This document shows, piece by piece, positions 57,000 to 64,000 of a DNA stretch of 64,000 nucleotides. The notes beneath the pieces are model-generated. The model was not told where the DNA came from. It ran no database searches and saw nothing but the letters and a program-made list of their open reading frames with translations. The DNA is taken from the NCBI GenBank assembly GCA_902786265.1, contig CADACE010000017.1, forward strand, positions 1 through 64,000, read 5' to 3'. Origin of the DNA: an uncultured Chloroflexota bacterium (lineage in GTDB: Bacteria; Chloroflexota; Anaerolineae; Anaerolineales; Anaerolineaceae). Position 1 is the stretch's first letter; each line of letters starts with the position of its first letter. The translations under genes were made by a program, and so were the position numbers.

Positions 57000-57887
57000 A
57001 TGAACAGAAAAATCTCCTGGGAATCAGGCGTACTGGATGAGATTGAACTGGTTTATGAAAAAGCTGAAAATAATGAAAATATCGGCAAAATGCTGGAACA
57101 GCTGGAAGATCGGGCTTTATCGGAGATCAGGGAAAGCTGCGGCCTGCTGAAATCTGAGAAATACGGAAAATTTACTCCGGAAATTATTGACGGCATGTCT
57201 TTGAGTGAAAAGGAACAAATAATCACGATATTGGGTAAAGCCGGTATAGCAGCCATCAGTCCGGATGCTAAAAACGCAAAAATCATATGCAAATTGTCTC
57301 CGTATATTCAATTAACGATGGGCTGCTCCTTTTTCATTCTTCTGAACAGCCTCGAAAAACTTGACGGATCGTGGAATGAAGTCCTGGTTCCGGGTCAAAC
57401 GACTTTGGAACTTCAGGTTCCGATCGGCGGAAGGAAAGGTCTTGTTCAATGGGAAATGCTGGTCATGAGCCTGTATCCCTGGATCTCATTCAGAGAAATC
57501 TCTTCCGGTCAGGCCGCGGTTGATCAGGTACCGGCGGGAGAAACTGCCCAAAAGGAGGCTCCTGTTCCAGAAAAGAAACCCGGCGCGGATACGGTCAGCG
57601 AATCGAAGCCTGAAAAGAAACCATTCTGGAAACGTTTGTTCTCTAAGAAGCAAAACAAACATGATCCTGAAGAGTTCAAACAGCTCATGACATCTCAATT
57701 GGCAGCTTTCTGGCTGGATACCGGTGATGAAAAATACAGGGAAGAATATTTCCGTCGGATCAAAATGTGCGGTGTTTCGGATGCTGCAGCTGAGAACTGG
57801 TTAGAATTCGAGACAGAGATCCTGGAACGCTGTCCGCGCCCGGAGATGCTTTCGGAAAATTTCATCAAGCAGCCTGTTTTACTTTGA
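57000..57887 (+). CDS. Protein of unknown function, 295 aa
   Basis: I do not recognise it. The first ~165 residues are mixed helix and strand and look folded, without membrane segments. A Lys/Pro/Glu-rich linker follows (about 170-222, with KKPFWKRLFSKKQNK), then a helical C-terminal region of about 70 residues (DPEEFKQLMTSQLAAFWLDTGDEKYREEYFRRI). It begins 15 bases after the preceding fusion gene with AGAAGGA before the ATG, and ends overlapping the next gene by four bases (TTGA). Confidence 0.6.
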   Translation: MNRKISWESGVLDEIELVYEKAENNENIGKMLEQLEDRALSEIRESCGLLKSEKYGKFTPEIIDGMSLSEKEQIITILGKAGIAAISPDAKNAKIICKLSPYIQLTMGCSFFILLNSLEKLDGSWNEVLVPGQTTLELQVPIGGRKGLVQWEMLVMSLYPWISFREISSGQAAVDQVPAGETAQKEAPVPEKKPGADTVSESKPEKKPFWKRLFSKKQNKHDPEEFKQLMTSQLAAFWLDTGDEKYREEYFRRIKMCGVSDAAAENWLEFETEILERCPRPEMLSENFIKQPVLL

Positions 57888-58216
57888 AAGAAAAATTTCT
57901 TCCGGAAGATATCAGTTATTACGCTGTTCATTTTGATTACCCTCTATCCTATGTGAACAAAATATCAGATGAGGCGGAATGGCATTTCTGGCACAGCCAT
58001 GAAAAGAATTTGCCGGAACCTGTGTGGAAAGAAATTTGTTCGTTATCGGATCGGAACCGGATGTTGTTCCTGCCATTAGCGACATTTATGGTGGATCACC
58101 TGGGATGGTCGATAGATGCAGTAAACAAATATTCCTGGCATGAACAGGGTATGCTGAATATTCTCCGTTGGAATAAAAAGGGGACGCTGGCATCCGCCAG
58201 ACCGTGGGAAACGTAG
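57884..58216 (+). CDS. Small protein of unknown function, coupled to the preceding gene
   Basis: This 110-residue frame begins with TTG overlapping the stop of the previous gene. It is Trp- and His-rich (AEWHFWHSHEKNLPEPVWKEI) and predicted helical. The overlap implies coupling; alternatively it is an accidental frame. Codon use looks coding and the composition is not that of a shadow frame. Function is unknown. Confidence 0.5.
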   Translation: MKEKFLPEDISYYAVHFDYPLSYVNKISDEAEWHFWHSHEKNLPEPVWKEICSLSDRNRMLFLPLATFMVDHLGWSIDAVNKYSWHEQGMLNILRWNKKGTLASARPWET

Positions 58217-58231
58217 CTCACGAATAAATTT

Positions 58232-58263
58232 ATGGATACTAAAAATTATGGATACTAAAAATT
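58232..58263 (+). repeat. Tandem 16-base duplication over a start codon
   Basis: ATGGATACTAAAAATT occurs twice back to back (58232-58247, 58248-58263). Each copy supplies an ATG. The first is out of frame and opens an 8-codon peptide ending TAA within the second copy. The second begins the hydrolase gene. Confidence 0.9.
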
Positions 58264-59006
58264 ATGAAATCAATAAGAGCGGTCATAACATCCGCTGTAA
58301 GATGTATTTTGAAAAAGGATCTGCGATCCGGTATGTTGTGATCACAGGACATGGGTTTGGCGGACATAAGGATAACAAAGCTGCCGAGCGGTTCGCGGAG
58401 CATATATTGAAAAAGCATAAAGACGCGGCGGTGATCACATTTGACTGGCCCTGTCACGGGGATGATGTGCGGAAAAAGCTGACGCTGGCGGATTGCGATG
58501 CTTATCTTGATACGGTGATCCGGGATACCGCTGAAAAATATCCCTCAGCCGCGCTTTACGGCTATGCCACCAGTTTCGGCGGCTATCTGTTCCTGAAATA
58601 TATCCATGACCATGGCAGCCCGTTTGAAAAAACCGCGCTGCGCTGTCCGGCAGTCTGGATGTATGATGTGCTGACAAGGACGATCATGAAAAATGATGAG
58701 ATGGACAGGCTGATGAAGGGGAAAGATGTGCCGGTGGGGTTTGACCGTAAGATCATGGTCAGTCAGGCATTTCTGGAGGAACTCCGGAGCAATGATATCC
58801 GTGATTACGATTATCTGGATTATGCCGAAAACATGCTGATCCTGCACGGGACAAAGGATGAGGTGGTCCCATTCGCGGATTCACAAGCCTTTGCAGACAA
58901 CAATCTGATCGAGTTCATCCCGATCGAGAACGCCGACCACAGGTTCCAGAGTCAGAAACTGATGGACGAGGCGATCAAGCAGATCCAGCTCTTTTTCGCG
59001 TGGTGA
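58248..59006 (+). CDS. Alpha/beta hydrolase
   Basis: The 252-residue protein has the serine-hydrolase fold: VITGHGFGGHKDNKA at the oxyanion site, ITFDWPCHGDD, a nucleophile region YGYATSFGGYLFL (nucleophile probably the Ser in ATSFGG), Asp in LHGTKDEVVPF and His in ADHRFQ. The motif around the serine (A-T-S-F-G) departs from G-x-S-x-G. The start lies in a tandem duplication and no strong ribosome binding site precedes it, so translation may be low or coupled to the small upstream frame. Confidence 0.82.
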   Translation: MDTKNYEINKSGHNIRCKMYFEKGSAIRYVVITGHGFGGHKDNKAAERFAEHILKKHKDAAVITFDWPCHGDDVRKKLTLADCDAYLDTVIRDTAEKYPSAALYGYATSFGGYLFLKYIHDHGSPFEKTALRCPAVWMYDVLTRTIMKNDEMDRLMKGKDVPVGFDRKIMVSQAFLEELRSNDIRDYDYLDYAENMLILHGTKDEVVPFADSQAFADNNLIEFIPIENADHRFQSQKLMDEAIKQIQLFFAW

Positions 59007-59015
59007 GATGATGAG

Positions 59016-59048
59016 GCGAGACAACGGGGGTTGACCCCATTGTCTCGC
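59016..59048. terminator. Bidirectional terminator
   Basis: GCGAGACAA (59016-59024) and TTGTCTCGC (59040-59048) enclose an inner GGGG-TTGA-CCCC stem and separate convergent genes; TCTTTGTCT follows on the plus strand. Confidence 0.8.
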
Positions 59049-59059
59049 TCTTTGTCTCA

Positions 59060-61549
59060 TTAATCGGGTAAAGCAAAGATCACCCGGCGGTTGAGGTAGC
59101 CGCCGTCAGGGGATTCATCCTCACAGGTGATCAGAACCATCGAATTTTCTTTTACGTCACCGGCGATCCTTTTGAACCCGTTGGCAGGAACTATTGCGTT
59201 CTGATAAACGTGCCAGGTCTGCATCGTGCCTCTGCTGTCCGTGATCATGATGCTGTCTCCGGCTTCGAGGTCCCGCAAAAGAGCGAACGGTCCGGCTTCG
59301 GTGGTGTTCAGGTGATTATGCCCGGTCAGAACGGTGACACCCTCACCCGGAAAAGCGCTGCCTTCCAGCATGCCGATTGCGCTGCCCAGCCATTCCACCG
59401 GATATTCTCCATCGATGTAAGGAACCGTCACGATATCGGATTCTACATCCAGTTTTGGAAGCTGGATCGTCAGGCGGGTCGGTTTGTATTGTACGCTCAG
59501 CGGCTGTGCGGAGAGTTTCTGCGGATGCAGCGCGGAAAAGCCGGTCTTCGGCATCTGAAAATCGAAATCTTCGATCCAACGACCGGGTTTTACCTGATGA
59601 GAAGCGTAATAAGCGGGGAAATTTGAAAAGTCCAGAACCGGTTTTGTGAACGGGAATATGGTTCCGGTACCGTCATCCGTAGTAAAATTCCAACCATTCG
59701 AATTCCGCCTGTCAGCGGTTTTTGTTGACATTTCCACAAGTATCGTTTTGTATTCCTCGAGCGTTTTTCCGGGAAAAGCTTCCATGATCAGAGCCAAAGC
59801 ACCGCTGACAACCGGGGTAGCCATGGATGTGCCGGTCATCAGACCATAAGTATTTGTGCCGGGTTTTCCGTCATTATCGACTAAATATGCTGACCAGAGC
59901 TGTGTTCCGGGAGCGAGAATATCAACGACAGGGTGGTGATTGGAATAGCAGGCAATGCAGGGTTTTTCCATGTCCGCCAGTGCGCCAATTGCCAGGCTGT
60001 TAGACAGACAGCCCGGTGAATCGACGGCATCATCATAAAATTCGTTGCCGGCAGCGGCTGCGACAAGGATGCCTGCCGCATTCAGATTCTGAATATATTC
60101 ATATTCTTCGGAGCAATCAGCATCATTATCGCAATAATCAGCATATTTTCCGCCGCCAAGGCTTAAATTCAGGATAGATATTGGTTTTCCTTCCTTTTTC
60201 AGCTCATCCTGGATCTCCAGCATCCAGTCGTAAGCAGCATAAATATCATGATTCCACAATGTAACTGTATATCCGGACGGATTGTCCTGCGAAACCGCGT
60301 ACGGGCTGTAAAAATCCGACTGGACCATCACGGAAACAATGTCTGCACCCGGAGCTATGCCGTCTTTCCCCGCAGAGATCCCTGCCACATGCGATCCGTG
60401 ATTGTATTCGTTCAGATCTGCTGCTCCGCCGGGAAAAGCAGAATATGTTTCGCCATAGTTTTCGATGGTTCCGCCTTCACATGAGGAAATGAGATTGTTA
60501 TCGCAGTCATAGCATTCATAAACATCACACTCCTCATCATTCACGTCACAGGGTTCACAGCCTTCGATGGGCTTGCAATTCCAGCTCCAGCTGAAACAGT
60601 TTTCACGGATCACTCTGCCGGCATACTGTTCGTGCTGATTGTTCAGTCCCGTGTCGATAATGGCAATGGTGATTCCTTTGCCGGTATAACCAAGCCTGTG
60701 CATGGTGCTGACGGATGTCAGTTCTTCTACATGCCCCTGCAGCATTGTCGTGTTTTTGCCCTGAACGGTTTTGGACGTCAGGGTGGAAGTTCCTGTTTCC
60801 GGCAGCGGGTCAAAGATATAGATATCATGCCCCTTGAAAATTTGGATCAGGTCTTCATTGTTTTTGACAAATTCAAGGATCTGTGAAAGCGGACCATGCA
60901 GGCTGACCATATGGAGATGCTTCATGGGCCATGCTCTGGTCATTCCCAGCGTCAGAGCACGTTCGCTTTCCGCTTCCTCTGTCCCGGGCAGGACCTTTGC
61001 CATGACCATCATGGACCGGTCCAGAAGATTTTGGAGGGATTCCTCAGTAAAAACAGACTTTTCCAGCAGATCGAGATAGCGGGTGATTTGGGATGCTTTG
61101 ATCTTTGCCCTGTCCTCTGCGGACAAGGTGAGCAGAGATTTTCCTTCCACCATCCCGGAGATGTCCTTTTCCTGAGTCCCGCTGACCGTGATCTCGCAGA
61201 CCGCATAAGCTTCTTTGTCAAAGCTTTCCGCCATGACCCGGGCGGTCCCCGGGGTGAGAGCAGTCACGGTGTTTGTGAGCTGGTTGACCGCGATGACCGT
61301 ATTGTCGGTATTGAACCATGCCAGCCGGGTGACATGCGGATCTTCGGGGTCAAAGCTTACCGAAAAGGTATATTTTTCCCCAACCTCAAGCGTCAGGGAT
61401 GTGACACCCAGGTCAACTCTTCTGATTGGCTGATAAGAGGTTCCTGTGCCTTTTACAGGAGTCTGTGCAAGGACAGATGTTACCGAAAGGAAAAGATACA
61501 AAAATAATGATAAGATAACAACAATGGAATGTTTTGATGATTTTTTCAT
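59060..61549 (-). CDS. Second secreted subtilase (S8) fused to a sortase domain
   Basis: The 829-residue paralogue of the 8053 protein has the same order. A signal peptide ends at VLA (26-28), and an Ig-like (Big2-type) domain covers about 42-125. The S8 peptidase has Asp299 (AIIDTG), His384 (NHGSH) and Ser575 (GTSMATP). The sortase has His744 (LTGHNH), Cys809 (VLITCED) and Arg821 or Arg822. An MPKTG motif (666-670) precedes FSA between the two enzymes. An insertion between Asp and His (about 318-357) holds eight cysteines and is absent from the first copy. AAAAGGAGAG precedes the ATG. It lies 74 bases after the LytTR regulator gene on the same strand, so it may be its co-transcribed target. 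Confidence 0.88.
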   Translation of the reverse strand: MKKSSKHSIVVILSLFLYLFLSVTSVLAQTPVKGTGTSYQPIRRVDLGVTSLTLEVGEKYTFSVSFDPEDPHVTRLAWFNTDNTVIAVNQLTNTVTALTPGTARVMAESFDKEAYAVCEITVSGTQEKDISGMVEGKSLLTLSAEDRAKIKASQITRYLDLLEKSVFTEESLQNLLDRSMMVMAKVLPGTEEAESERALTLGMTRAWPMKHLHMVSLHGPLSQILEFVKNNEDLIQIFKGHDIYIFDPLPETGTSTLTSKTVQGKNTTMLQGHVEELTSVSTMHRLGYTGKGITIAIIDTGLNNQHEQYAGRVIRENCFSWSWNCKPIEGCEPCDVNDEECDVYECYDCDNNLISSCEGGTIENYGETYSAFPGGAADLNEYNHGSHVAGISAGKDGIAPGADIVSVMVQSDFYSPYAVSQDNPSGYTVTLWNHDIYAAYDWMLEIQDELKKEGKPISILNLSLGGGKYADYCDNDADCSEEYEYIQNLNAAGILVAAAAGNEFYDDAVDSPGCLSNSLAIGALADMEKPCIACYSNHHPVVDILAPGTQLWSAYLVDNDGKPGTNTYGLMTGTSMATPVVSGALALIMEAFPGKTLEEYKTILVEMSTKTADRRNSNGWNFTTDDGTGTIFPFTKPVLDFSNFPAYYASHQVKPGRWIEDFDFQMPKTGFSALHPQKLSAQPLSVQYKPTRLTIQLPKLDVESDIVTVPYIDGEYPVEWLGSAIGMLEGSAFPGEGVTVLTGHNHLNTTEAGPFALLRDLEAGDSIMITDSRGTMQTWHVYQNAIVPANGFKRIAGDVKENSMVLITCEDESPDGGYLNRRVIFALPD

Positions 61550-61623
61550 AGTCTCTCTCTCCTTTTTTCCGTGAAATTACCATATTTCTATAAATAACAT
61601 ATGACATGGGTATGAATACTTTA

Positions 61624-62385
61624 TCAGAGTAAACCTTCCGGACTGTCGGGAGGTCTCTCCTGTGGCAGCTTCCGGCTGTTTTCGGACATTTCCTGCATCT
61701 TATAGGTGAAGTAGGCTTCTTTGAGCTGCCGGCGGGCTGAGCGGTTTAATAAATACAGGGTGCCGTCAATCATTTCACAATCCTGTGAACCCCATTTTTT
61801 TACATGACGCATATGGATGGCGACACCGCGCTTGATGGTCAGGAAGTTTTTGTCTAATTGTGACTCAACTTTGCTGAAGGGCATCCATATGGAATATACA
61901 GAGCCATTTTTGATGAAGATGTTTGTCTTGTGGTCGTTTGCTTCCACACGGACGATGTCATTCTGATTGAGCGTATAAATATTGCTGCCGATCCGGATCG
62001 TCAGCAAACTTTCCGGCAGATCGGTAAGGTTCATAGTTTTGGCTCGTTTCACAGCCTCGGCAATATCTTCAGGGTGACAGGGTTTTACAAGATAGTGGAT
62101 CGCCCGGACACTGAAAGCCTCTACAGCATGTGTGTCGCTGACGGTGATGAATACGACCTGGGTTCCGGGTGAAATTTTCCGCATCTCTTTGATGACTTCA
62201 ATGCCGTTTTCCGCTTCGAGGTAGATGTCCATGAATACAAGGTCATAACGCTGCTGTTTTGCCGCGGTCAGGAATGCCTTCCCGGTTTCGAAGGTATCAA
62301 TGACGACATTGTCAACTATCCTGATTAGATCATCCCGCAGCGTTTCGATATCCTGCCTGTTGTCATCACAGATCGCGATTCTCAA
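61624..62385 (-). CDS. LytTR family response regulator
   Basis: The 253-residue protein has a receiver domain (1-~118) with the acidic pair Asp7-Asp8, phospho-acceptor Asp53 (VFMDIYL), Thr in FITVSD and Lys in LVKPCHP. A LytTR DNA-binding domain follows (about 128-230, with IVRVEANDHKTNIFIKNG and KRGVAIHMRHVKKW). The start is a TTG preceded by GGGAGG. A proline-rich tail ends the chain. It pairs with the divergent GHKL kinase; AgrA/ComE-like regulators of this type control secretion, bacteriocin or quorum-sensing genes. Confidence 0.92.
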   Translation of the reverse strand: MRIAICDDNRQDIETLRDDLIRIVDNVVIDTFETGKAFLTAAKQQRYDLVFMDIYLEAENGIEVIKEMRKISPGTQVVFITVSDTHAVEAFSVRAIHYLVKPCHPEDIAEAVKRAKTMNLTDLPESLLTIRIGSNIYTLNQNDIVRVEANDHKTNIFIKNGSVYSIWMPFSKVESQLDKNFLTIKRGVAIHMRHVKKWGSQDCEMIDGTLYLLNRSARRQLKEAYFTYKMQEMSENSRKLPQERPPDSPEGLL

Positions 62386-62420
62386 ATTCTGCCTCCCGGA
62401 AAAATATCAATACTCTGCTC

Positions 62421-62429
62421 ATTTTAGCA
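62421..62429 (-). promoter_or_regulatory. Extended -10 element for the regulator gene
   Basis: On the minus strand TG-C-TAAAAT lies about 36 bases before the TTG start. A clear -35 is missing, which would suit activation by the regulator itself. Confidence 0.4.
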
Positions 62430-62454
62430 CAAACAAAAGTTGAATTTGTCAGCT

Positions 62455-62516
62455 ATTTCGCAGACGGTATGCTGTGATTTCGTAAGTGGTACATTCTGTA
62501 ATTCTGTGAAATTTCG
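62455..62516. promoter_or_regulatory. Putative LytTR-binding direct repeats
   Basis: ATTTCG-N5-GGTA occurs at 62455-62469 and again at 62477-62491, exactly 22 bases apart. A third ATTTCG lies at 62511-62516. LytTR regulators bind two direct repeats spaced by about two helical turns. The array lies between the divergent regulator and kinase genes. Confidence 0.55.
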
Positions 62517-62538
62517 GGAATTTCTTTCTTTTTTTCTG

Positions 62539-62567
62539 TTGATTTTATATCGGTGGAATTGTATAAT
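62539..62567 (+). promoter_or_regulatory. Promoter for the sensor kinase gene
   Basis: TTGATT (62539-62544), a 17-base spacer and a perfect TATAAT (62562-62567) lie about 31 bases before the kinase start codon. Confidence 0.75.
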
Positions 62568-62598
62568 CATAGCATCATCTGTGGAAAGGGGTAAGCAT

Positions 62599-64000
62599 AT
62601 GTCAGCAGATTTTCTGTTGCGTCATTTTATCGGCTTTGCGCTGCAGGTTCTGCCGGCAACAGTTTTATTGCTTTTGCCATTTGAGCGGACGAAATACCGT
62701 TTCCCATACCGCCGGACATGGGCGCTCTTCGGCTTTGTTATTATGATCCTGTGTGCTGTTTATTCGGTATCCGCCCGGGTGGTGAATATCAGCAGACAAG
62801 AGACGATGGGAGCGGGCTTTTTGTTCGGCAATTTATTCATGTGCCTGAGTATCGTTATCATAGCGTGCCTGTATTTCCTGCTGATCCGGGATCAGACCAT
62901 GCGGAAAGCATTCCTGTTTTTCAGTGTCGTATCCTTTTCCGCTATTCAATATACGCTCGCCAATGTTCTCCTGAGTTTTTTCCCGCTGAAACCGGCTTCG
63001 CAGGCCGGGCAAAGCTATGATATTAACACCTGCATTGCGTATGGACTGGTTACACTGGTCCTTCTTCCGCCGGTCGCGGTTTTCTTCAGAACCTCCGTGC
63101 GCACTTATTTGAAAAACATGAATGCAGTGTCCGGCCGCGGAGAGTTCATCCTGCTGATCACGGTGACAGCTTTTTATCTCGCACTCAACGCGCTGCTTTC
63201 CATGTTTTGGACGCAGTATCAGGAAATTGCCCATACGAATCAGAGTTATTATATGCCTGTGATCATTATGTTGACCGCTCTGCTTTTTATCGTTTATTAC
63301 AGTGTCATCAAACTGTCAAATTATCGGTTTGAGGAGGAAGAACGGAAGCTTGAAGCGGCTATTATGCGGGCAGACCATGAAAAGATACGGATGAGCATGG
63401 AAGAGCAGCGCAAACGACTGCATGACACGCGGCAGCTGCTGAATCACATGTCTTCCATCGTTCAAAACAGCGGCCGGGATGAGCTTCTTGACTACATCGG
63501 ACAAACGCTGGATCATATCCATGTTACGGATGAGCGCTTTTGTGCGGACAGCCGCATGAACGGGATCCTGCAGTATTATGCGGCTGCTGCCCGTGCGTCG
63601 GGAATCGGGTTTACGGTCCGGGCTCGCTGTAACGATCTATCATCGATTTCCGAAATTGATCTGACCGTATTGCTGGGGAACGCGTTGGAAAATGCTATAC
63701 ATGCTGCCGCGGCATGGCAGGCAAAACATGAGCCGGAACGGGCAGGCATAACGGTCACAGCTGATGATGGAGAGAACCTGCTGCGTATCCACATTGAAAA
63801 CAGCTGCGCTCAGGTCCTTTATGCTCCGCATGTCAGCAGAGACGGACAGGACAGTTTTCTTCCGGCAGATTCTTTCCTGAGCATCGGTGGAAGTGGCCAG
63901 GGTCTGAACCGCATCAGTGCGATCGCTGCCAAATATGAAGGTCTGGCTTTATTCTGCTATGACGCGGAGAACGAGAAATTTCTTACATGGATCACGCTGA
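62599..64000 (+). CDS. GHKL-type sensor histidine kinase, cut by the window end
   Basis: AAAGGGG precedes the ATG. At least 467 residues are visible. About six membrane helices fill residues 1-235. A coiled helix with the phospho-accepting box LHDTRQLLNHM follows (His275), typical of AgrC/ComD-like kinases. A GHKL ATPase domain follows, with the N-box LGNALENAIHAA and G-box GGSGQGLNRI, and the sequence reaches the last beta strand before the edge. Little of the protein is therefore missing. It probably senses an extracellular peptide or membrane signal and phosphorylates the divergent LytTR regulator. Confidence 0.9.
   Translation, partial: MSADFLLRHFIGFALQVLPATVLLLLPFERTKYRFPYRRTWALFGFVIMILCAVYSVSARVVNISRQETMGAGFLFGNLFMCLSIVIIACLYFLLIRDQTMRKAFLFFSVVSFSAIQYTLANVLLSFFPLKPASQAGQSYDINTCIAYGLVTLVLLPPVAVFFRTSVRTYLKNMNAVSGRGEFILLITVTAFYLALNALLSMFWTQYQEIAHTNQSYYMPVIIMLTALLFIVYYSVIKLSNYRFEEEERKLEAAIMRADHEKIRMSMEEQRKRLHDTRQLLNHMSSIVQNSGRDELLDYIGQTLDHIHVTDERFCADSRMNGILQYYAAAARASGIGFTVRARCNDLSSISEIDLTVLLGNALENAIHAAAAWQAKHEPERAGITVTADDGENLLRIHIENSCAQVLYAPHVSRDGQDSFLPADSFLSIGGSGQGLNRISAIAAKYEGLALFCYDAENEKFLTWITL

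Noticed and set aside
1-64000. CRISPR arrays, insertion sequences and phage genes
   Set aside because: No regularly spaced repeats, transposase, integrase or phage structural genes were seen.

Overview
This window most resembles an anaerobic, probably gut- or rumen-associated bacterium of the Bacillota (Clostridia). The pointers are a LytTR/GHKL two-component pair, DegV, CPBP proteases, a BspA-type leucine-rich-repeat protein, an mglBAC sugar transporter and strong GGAGG ribosome binding sites with ATG, GTG and TTG starts. This is inference from gene families. One pointer runs the other way: an LPxTGF motif placed just before a sortase domain, which I recall from Anaerolineae (Chloroflexota). 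No integrase, insertion sequence or CRISPR array was seen.

Layout. 1-88 is the 3' part of a 5S rRNA, so an rRNA operon lies just upstream. 448-4150 holds two unknown overlapping genes, an MgtC-like protein and a MATE exporter. A tRNA-Leu(UAA) with its own promoter and terminator follows. 4840-7793 is a visibly AT-richer pair (MBOAT plus SGNH-like protein) for O-acetylation of a surface polymer. 8053-10389 encodes a secreted subtilase fused to a sortase. 10720-18000 carries small enzymes, proteases and regulators. 18073-22800 is an mglBAC galactose-type transporter with an esterase. 23079-30710 holds an MFS carrier, an LRR surface protein and a run of small hydrolases.

31152-53959 is the most unusual part. 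Two gene sets face away from a divergent AraC regulator or lie beside it. Each has carrier protein (ACP) domains, a phosphopantetheinyl transferase, a Pta-family phosphate acyltransferase, a butyrate-kinase-family acyl kinase and a paralogous Fe-S/zinc-ribbon flavoprotein next to a small membrane protein. In set A the acyl-generating enzyme is a CocE-type serine hydrolase carrying two ACP domains on the same chain. In set B it is an SCP2-like thiolase with a DUF35 partner and a separate ACP, preceded by a FAD reductase and an NAD(P)H/ferredoxin-type electron module. My reading is that acyl groups are captured on ACP, phosphorolysed and used to make ATP. That is a hypothesis; the gene content is directly visible.

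54017-64000 returns to general functions: a histidine phosphatase, an AEC transporter, an HTH/P-loop/CYTH fusion, two unknown genes, an alpha/beta hydrolase, a second subtilase-sortase fusion, and a LytTR regulator divergent from a GHKL sensor kinase that runs off the window edge.
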